In this document: positions 4,927-8,747 of the stretch, piece by piece
Layout: the number at the start of each line of letters is the position of its first letter
Position numbering within the stretch: position 1 is the stretch's first letter
From: Saprospiraceae bacterium
GTDB lineage: Bacteria > Bacteroidota > Bacteroidia > Chitinophagales > Saprospiraceae
Assembly: GCA_020630045.1 (NCBI GenBank)
Contig: JAHDCE010000087.1
Coordinates: forward strand, 1,775-10,521
Reading direction: 5' to 3'
Length of the DNA stretch: 8,747 nucleotides
Translations under genes and position numbers: made by a program
The notes under the pieces: model-generated
Told to the model about the DNA's origin: nothing
Databases searched by the model: none
Seen by the model: only the letters and a program-made list of their open reading frames with translations

Positions 4927-6933
4927 TTATCTTTTTTCAAATGTAGTGGTGATTTGTTTCCCTTCCGGGAAATTGTACTTCAATATATATTTGCCGGAAG
5001 GCAGTCCTGTTATATCAATATTACCCTTCCAGGAATGGTTCCCTTTTTCCAATACCAATCTTCCTTGAAAATCGAAAATCCGGATTAAACCCGACATTTC
5101 GTCATCACTCGTTATTTCAATATGTAATATTTCATGAGCGGGATTGGGAAAGACTGATATATCATTTCCCGGAAGGGAAGACAAGCGGCTGCCGGCCGCA
5201 GGTGCGGTATAAGAAAATATGGGCGAATATTGTGACCAAACATCACCGACACAACTCGTTCTTACTCGAATTTCATAAGTGGAACCGGGATTGAAAAAAT
5301 TGATTCTTTTAAAATTATTTCCCGGGGTGGTTCCCGAAACGCTCCAAGCACTCCCTCCTACTTCGCGGTATCTGATTTGATACTTATTAAAGTCAGGGGC
5401 GGCATCCCATTCTATCTTGGTGTCACCATTGGAATATTGTGAGAATGCGATGTTTGTCGGATAATCACAAGTGCTTAGGAAGTAGCGTTGCAAAGTGGAA
5501 TATTCGGACCATATTCCATTCGCGCAAAGCGTCCTGACACGATATTCGTAAAGGCTACCGGAAGTAAGCCCTGAAATGGTTTTGGAATTCGTCAATGTGC
5601 CATAAAGTTGCCATTCGGTTTCTCCTTTCAATCTGTGGCGGACTTGGTATTTGGTCGCTCCCGGAACGGCGTCCCATGAAATGGAAACCCGATCCTGTGC
5701 CGGCACATCGGCGGTTACATTGGTGGGAATATCCTCACAAACCGCCGGAGCCGCGAAGGGGTTCCAAAAGTTCCCAGTCATGGCGAATAATGAAATACAT
5801 CTCAAAGTATTGCCGAAGTACCAAGGCGGTGAATCTTGCACTGCCACTGTTTCCGCATACATTTGATCCATGAGGGTTTGGTGTGAAGCATCGGAGCCCA
5901 TCACTCCTAGGGCGAAAGTCGAAATAAACGTAGGAGCGTGATAAGAACCGGTTCCACCACTTTGAGCCACCGGACCGGCGATTTGATTCGCTCCCACTCC
6001 TTGTACATAGTCGGTCATTTTATCACAGATGGCCTTGGCGTCCGCCGCATCGAACCAAGCGATATCGGTCAACATCCGCCAAGGATTCCTGCAAGCGTCC
6101 CAGCCGTATTCGTTGGGACCGTTGCAGGTATTGGGCGTTCCGTTATGGTCGGACCAATTGCTGACCAATCCGGTGGTGGGATGGACATTGTTGTTGAGTA
6201 ATGTATAGGAAGCGGCTACGCAATTGTTCCAAAACGTCATATCACCCGTAAATTCACCAAAAAGCCGGAAATATGCCGGTGGCTGATAACTGGGATTGCG
6301 GCAGTCGTTCCAGAATCCCCACTGGTCTCCGTTGTTGAGTTGGTAAGTACCGTTATTGGCGGCAGGCTGGATTTCATAATTCCGAATGGCGGTGATGAGC
6401 GACTGTGCATCCGCCGCATAATCATGGGGGCTAGCGCTTCCCGGCCATTGGTGGTTGGCGACGAGTAAACCCAGGGCGGCATCGACTTCGGCGTCGGCGG
6501 CTCCGCCTGTTCCGCTTGCTCCACCGCAACCGTTGATTTTCCAATTCATGACACCGTTGCCATTCATATTGTCTTTGTAGTATTGCCATAGTCCGTCGAA
6601 TAGGTCTTTGTCGGCGGCGTATGCCGCCAGTATCATTCCGTAGGCGATTCCTTCTGAAACGGTTTCCGCCGGATTGTCATATTTTACGCGGTATTTGCCC
6701 GTTCCGCAGGCTTCTACATAATTAGATTTCCAAGTATTGTATGCATTGGCGGCATCTTGCGAAGTACCGTATGTTCCGCCGGAAGGCAGATTGCCGGGAG
6801 TAAGGACGGCTCCTTGGTATTCGGTATTCGACCCGAAGGGAATGGTCGGGTTTGTCGGGGTATTGATTTGTGCGTTAATCGTGGTTGCAATTCCTAGGAA
6901 GAAAAGGAGGAGGAGGATGAAATCTATTTTCAT
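4927..6933 (-). CDS. Secreted GH8 glycoside hydrolase with two FnIII domains and T9SS sorting domain
   Basis: This 668-residue exported enzyme is predicted to hydrolyse beta-1,4-linked glycans (the GH8 family includes endoglucanases, xylanases and chitosanases). Seen: a signal peptide (1-21, MKIDFILLLLFFLGIA..NA, cleavage before Q22). The GH8 catalytic domain spans about 25-395. VSEGIAYGM (92-100) carries the predicted acid E94; AADAEVDAALGL (145-156) is the conserved Asp-rich helix; YGWDACRNPWRM (276-287) carries the predicted base D279. These positions match E95 and D278 of Clostridium thermocellum CelA. Two fibronectin type III domains follow (about 400-485 and 489-577; SWDAVPGATKYQVRHR and EWDAAPDFNKYQIRYR). 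The tail (592-668: VFPNPA.., IRIFDFQGRLV, GLPSGKYILKY) is a T9SS type-A sorting domain. The protein should cross the outer membrane and be released or anchored at the surface. Exact substrate is not determinable. The ATG is supported by the signal peptide. Confidence 0.95.
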   Translation of the reverse strand: MKIDFILLLLFFLGIATTINAQINTPTNPTIPFGSNTEYQGAVLTPGNLPSGGTYGTSQDAANAYNTWKSNYVEACGTGKYRVKYDNPAETVSEGIAYGMILAAYAADKDLFDGLWQYYKDNMNGNGVMNWKINGCGGASGTGGAADAEVDAALGLLVANHQWPGSASPHDYAADAQSLITAIRNYEIQPAANNGTYQLNNGDQWGFWNDCRNPSYQPPAYFRLFGEFTGDMTFWNNCVAASYTLLNNNVHPTTGLVSNWSDHNGTPNTCNGPNEYGWDACRNPWRMLTDIAWFDAADAKAICDKMTDYVQGVGANQIAGPVAQSGGTGSYHAPTFISTFALGVMGSDASHQTLMDQMYAETVAVQDSPPWYFGNTLRCISLFAMTGNFWNPFAAPAVCEDIPTNVTADVPAQDRVSISWDAVPGATKYQVRHRLKGETEWQLYGTLTNSKTISGLTSGSLYEYRVRTLCANGIWSEYSTLQRYFLSTCDYPTNIAFSQYSNGDTKIEWDAAPDFNKYQIRYREVGGSAWSVSGTTPGNNFKRINFFNPGSTYEIRVRTSCVGDVWSQYSPIFSYTAPAAGSRLSSLPGNDISVFPNPAHEILHIEITSDDEMSGLIRIFDFQGRLVLEKGNHSWKGNIDITGLPSGKYILKYNFPEGKQITTTFEKR

Positions 6934-6941
6934 GTGTTATA

Positions 6942-6983
6942 ATTTTAGCGATGTATCCAATTAAACGGATACATCGCTAAAAT
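6942..6983. promoter_or_regulatory. Perfect 17-bp hairpin 8 nt upstream of the GH8 start
   Basis: ATTTTAGCGATGTATCC (6942-6958) is exactly complementary to GGATACATCGCTAAAAT (6967-6983), with an 8-nt loop. It stands 8 nt before the ATG of the GH8 gene, where the ribosome must bind, and 124 nt after the stop of the lipoprotein gene. Neither strand shows a clear U-tract after the stem, so it is not a textbook intrinsic terminator. It could still end the upstream transcript, act as a translation-controlling 5' hairpin, or be a dyad operator. Confidence 0.75.
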
Positions 6984-7029
6984 AAATATTCTTCTCAGGA
7001 ATTATGAAAGAGCGGGAATGGATTCTTTT

Positions 7030-7054
7030 ATTTTTCCGACCCTTCCGGGAAAAT
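7030..7054. other. Short 9-bp stem-loop in the lipoprotein-GH8 gap
   Basis: ATTTTTCCG (7030-7038) pairs with CGGGAAAAT (7046-7054), with one T-G wobble and a 7-nt loop, ACCCTTC. The loop and flank recall the CCCTTC core of the left-edge repeats, so it may be a degenerate copy of that kind of element. It has no downstream U-tract on either strand. It lies 53 nt past the lipoprotein stop and could help end that transcript or protect its 3' end. The rest of the gap (6984-7107) shows no clear promoter. Confidence 0.4.
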
Positions 7055-7107
7055 GATATCTCCTTGTTTGAAGGAAATGGGTTTGGCTTTAGAACTTGAG
7101 CGCTTCT

Positions 7108-7839
7108 TTAAAGTTTACCATCGGTCTTTCGTAAAATTCTTTTTTCAATAAGTTTCCAGTTCATCGTTACCATCTTTTTATTGTCGGCTTTTCTATATGT
7201 GCTACTGGTTTTCTTTACTTCCAGTAGAGTTTTCTTATCAATATAATATCTGCTCTCCGTTCGGTATAAATAACCATTCGCTAAGTCGATGGATTCGAAC
7301 ACATAGCAATCGAAGGAAGAGTTATCATATTCAAGTTCCTTTTCTCCTATAAAATATATTTGATGGTAGGTGGGTGCATAATCTTCAAAGTTTTGGATGG
7401 TGTTCTTCCGGAGCGGATTTCCGTTCATGTAGAGGATAGTATCGCGGGGATTCAGGGAGTAGAAAGTTACCTTTTCACGTGCATCCAAGTCGTTATAAAA
7501 AATGGTGTCATTTTCCAATTCCATTTGAAACCGATAGCTTTCAACCAGCTCGAAAGAATCACGTTCTCCTTGCCAATAAACTTCTTTCACTACATGATTC
7601 GGTTTCTGGACGAATATCGTTTTGAAGGAATAAAAAACAGAATCTCCCCTTCGTTCGTATATGTTTGAATTCTCTTCGGAAAACCATCCTGAATCCGGTT
7701 CATGGACAATTCCTGATTCGGCAAAAACCAAGGACTCGTTCTGTTGATAGATATTTCTATTTATACCACAACTAGAGAAAAATATTATCCATACAAATAT
7801 GGATATAAAAACTAGAGGTCCATTCAATTTTTCAAGCAT
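7108..7839 (-). CDS. Predicted lipoprotein of unknown function
   Basis: This 243-residue protein has a lipoprotein signal: an N-terminus with one basic residue, a hydrophobic core (L9-F21) and a lipobox F-S-S-C with C24 as the lipidated cysteine. The mature part is rich in beta-strands with regular aromatic positions. It ends with a long strand series (Y-Y-I-D-K-K-T-L-L-E-V-K-K at about 199-211, then T-M-N-W-K-L-I-E-K-R) that recalls outer-membrane lipoprotein-sorting (LolA-like) folds. That resemblance is only by pattern. No catalytic motif is visible. The ATG overlaps the 3' end of the upstream secreted-protein gene by 16 nt, so the two are probably one transcription unit and may act together in the envelope. 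Confidence 0.72.
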   Translation of the reverse strand: MLEKLNGPLVFISIFVWIIFFSSCGINRNIYQQNESLVFAESGIVHEPDSGWFSEENSNIYERRGDSVFYSFKTIFVQKPNHVVKEVYWQGERDSFELVESYRFQMELENDTIFYNDLDAREKVTFYSLNPRDTILYMNGNPLRKNTIQNFEDYAPTYHQIYFIGEKELEYDNSSFDCYVFESIDLANGYLYRTESRYYIDKKTLLEVKKTSSTYRKADNKKMVTMNWKLIEKRILRKTDGKL

Positions 7840-8486
7840 TCGAATACTTTTTCCTTAACGCGGATTGCTGTATCCAGTCCTCCTAGGTCACATTCTGTGA
7901 TACCTATTAATTTAACTAGGGGATAAAATCCTCCATAACCATCTTGAATCTGTTCGAAGATGACCGTATTATAATCATCTTCACAACAAGCGGAAGTGTG
8001 TATTTCTTTTACATTTCCGGCGTCGTCTTCTTCCTCCATAATTACGGGCACTCTCGAAGCCCCTTTTTCAAGAACAAACAATTCTTTGAATCCATCATCG
8101 TCAACATCTAAAAAGAATACGCTTTCGACGCCTTCGTAGTAGGTTCCGGGAGTACCTATTTCATTACTGATGATTAGGATATAATGTTTACCATCACCTA
8201 CAGGTTGAAACACGACCATTGTAGCACGGTCATATTCCTCTATCATGGGGTCATTGTAGAATGCCATGATTTTTTTTCCTTTGGATTCATCTCCCCAGTA
8301 ACCTTCAATGACTTGATGCGCTTTTGATGATTGATCGGCATAATCCGGTAAATGTCTATCCACAAATTCGGAAGGAGATTCGTCGGGAAGGCGTTCGAAT
8401 AAATACTTGACAACTTGTCCATTCGCCGGAAGGCGAAAAAAGGAAAAAAGAAAGCAAAAAATAGAGACTTGAATTATCGTTTTCAT
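7824..8486 (-). CDS. Secreted protein with one FG-GAP/VCBS-like calcium loop
   Basis: This 220-residue protein has an N-terminal signal peptide (MKTIIQVSIFCFLFSFFRLPANG, cleavage likely after A21-N-G, about residue 23). Seen: FFLDVDDDGFKELFVLEKG at 124-142 gives the D127-x-D129-x-D131-G132-x-x-E135 loop typical of FG-GAP and VCBS repeats, which bind calcium between beta-strands. Only one such loop is present, so this is not a full propeller. A C-C pair (C167-C168) lies in S-A-C-C-E-D-D, and single Cys at 199 and 217 could form disulfides in the periplasm. No enzyme signature is visible. The start is an ATG after an A-rich leader, AATAAAATCA. The downstream lipoprotein gene overlaps it by 16 nt. 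Confidence 0.75.
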   Translation of the reverse strand: MKTIIQVSIFCFLFSFFRLPANGQVVKYLFERLPDESPSEFVDRHLPDYADQSSKAHQVIEGYWGDESKGKKIMAFYNDPMIEEYDRATMVVFQPVGDGKHYILIISNEIGTPGTYYEGVESVFFLDVDDDGFKELFVLEKGASRVPVIMEEEDDAGNVKEIHTSACCEDDYNTVIFEQIQDGYGGFYPLVKLIGITECDLGGLDTAIRVKEKVFECLKN

Positions 8487-8524
8487 TGATTTTATTTATC
8501 TCTGATCACACATTTTATTAGCGG

Positions 8525-8707
8525 CTAATCTTCTACTCTGATAAAATAATATTCATAAATAAGTTCGGAACTTACTTGTCCTCCGATATATCCATCACAT
8601 TTTTTCATGACTAAATATTTACCTCGATAAAATGGAGTCCAATCATAAGATCTTCCATATTGGAATATGGAAAGCTGAAAATCTTCCTTTTCATTAGATG
8701 TTATCAC
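8525..8707 (-). CDS. Hypothetical 60-codon frame, possibly the 3' end of a frameshifted gene
   Basis: The frame starts at a GTG (8707) and encodes an aromatic, strand-rich sequence (SIFQYGRSYDWTPFYRGKYL, then ELIYEYYFIRVED). No ATG start exists in this frame before an in-frame TAA about 26 nt upstream. The codons just before the GTG (FGYTQFF) also look coding. Another frame entering from the right edge reads DFQNNGLAILNFS and stops at TGA (8704-8706), which overlaps the GTG. So either a tiny GTG-started gene is coupled to an upstream gene by a GTGA junction, or one gene is broken at the T5 run just before it. I do not recognise the product. It ends 38 nt before the secreted FG-GAP-like gene. 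Confidence 0.45.
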   Translation of the reverse strand: MITSNEKEDFQLSIFQYGRSYDWTPFYRGKYLVMKKCDGYIGGQVSSELIYEYYFIRVED

Positions 8708-8747
8708 GAAAAATTGAGTATAGCCAAACCGTTATTTTGAAAATCCA

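Noticed and set aside
4938..4945. TACATTTG match to the Bacteroidota -7 promoter box on the minus strand
   Set aside because: It lies inside the last GH8 codons, lacks a TTTG at -33, and has only decayed sequence directly downstream.
1..8747. tRNA, rRNA, integrase, transposase or phage genes
   Set aside because: None of the reading frames carries such signatures, and no cloverleaf or rRNA-like stretch was seen in the intergenic parts.

Overview
The window is a stretch of Bacteroidota-type DNA in which every supported gene lies on the minus strand, so transcription runs from right to left. The best phylum evidence is a large secreted glycoside hydrolase ending in a type-A C-terminal sorting domain of the type IX secretion system (T9SS), which is confined to this phylum. 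A lipoprotein, A/T-rich leaders without strong Shine-Dalgarno sites, and short GTCCC..GGGAC hairpin repeats fit as well. I cannot name a genus.

Right-hand part (about 8747 to 7108): a 60-residue open frame that may be a frameshifted gene end, then a secreted protein with one FG-GAP-like D-x-D-x-D-G loop (7824-8486), then a lipoprotein (7108-7839). The last two overlap by 16 nt and look co-transcribed. Middle (6983 to 4927): a 17-bp perfect hairpin stands 8 nt before the start of a 668-residue GH8 glycoside hydrolase with signal peptide, GH8 catalytic domain, two fibronectin type III domains and a T9SS tail. This gene looks more G+C-rich than its neighbours.

Scar region (4926 to 4433): a decayed reading-frame patchwork that resembles the C-terminus of a formylglycine-generating-enzyme/SUMF1 domain, a 95-bp palindromic repeat, and a 53-codon open frame that may be a truncated gene.

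Left-hand cluster (4432 to 221): six cytoplasmic genes. The first five are tightly packed: 17-nt overlap, 18-nt gap, 9-nt gap, 23-nt overlap. They encode an unknown protein with a PQCCGDL motif, a YD-repeat-like protein, a DUF2314 plus ankyrin protein, a 106-residue protein with a ubiquitin-like strand pattern, and a compact TauD/TfdA-type Fe(II)/2-oxoglutarate dioxygenase. A probable terminator hairpin follows, then a SUFU-domain protein. SUFU is a recognised immunity-protein superfamily of polymorphic toxin systems, and DUF2314 and ankyrin proteins have similar associations, so one reading is a toxin-immunity island whose toxin is outside the window. The other reading centres on the ubiquitin-like protein, whose Gly-rich tail is encoded in the overlap with the dioxygenase gene. 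That pair is the best candidate here for an undescribed system, although no E1, E2 or protease gene is present.

Left edge (1 to 200): a modular array of short G+C-rich hairpins with an 89-bp period, running out of the window.
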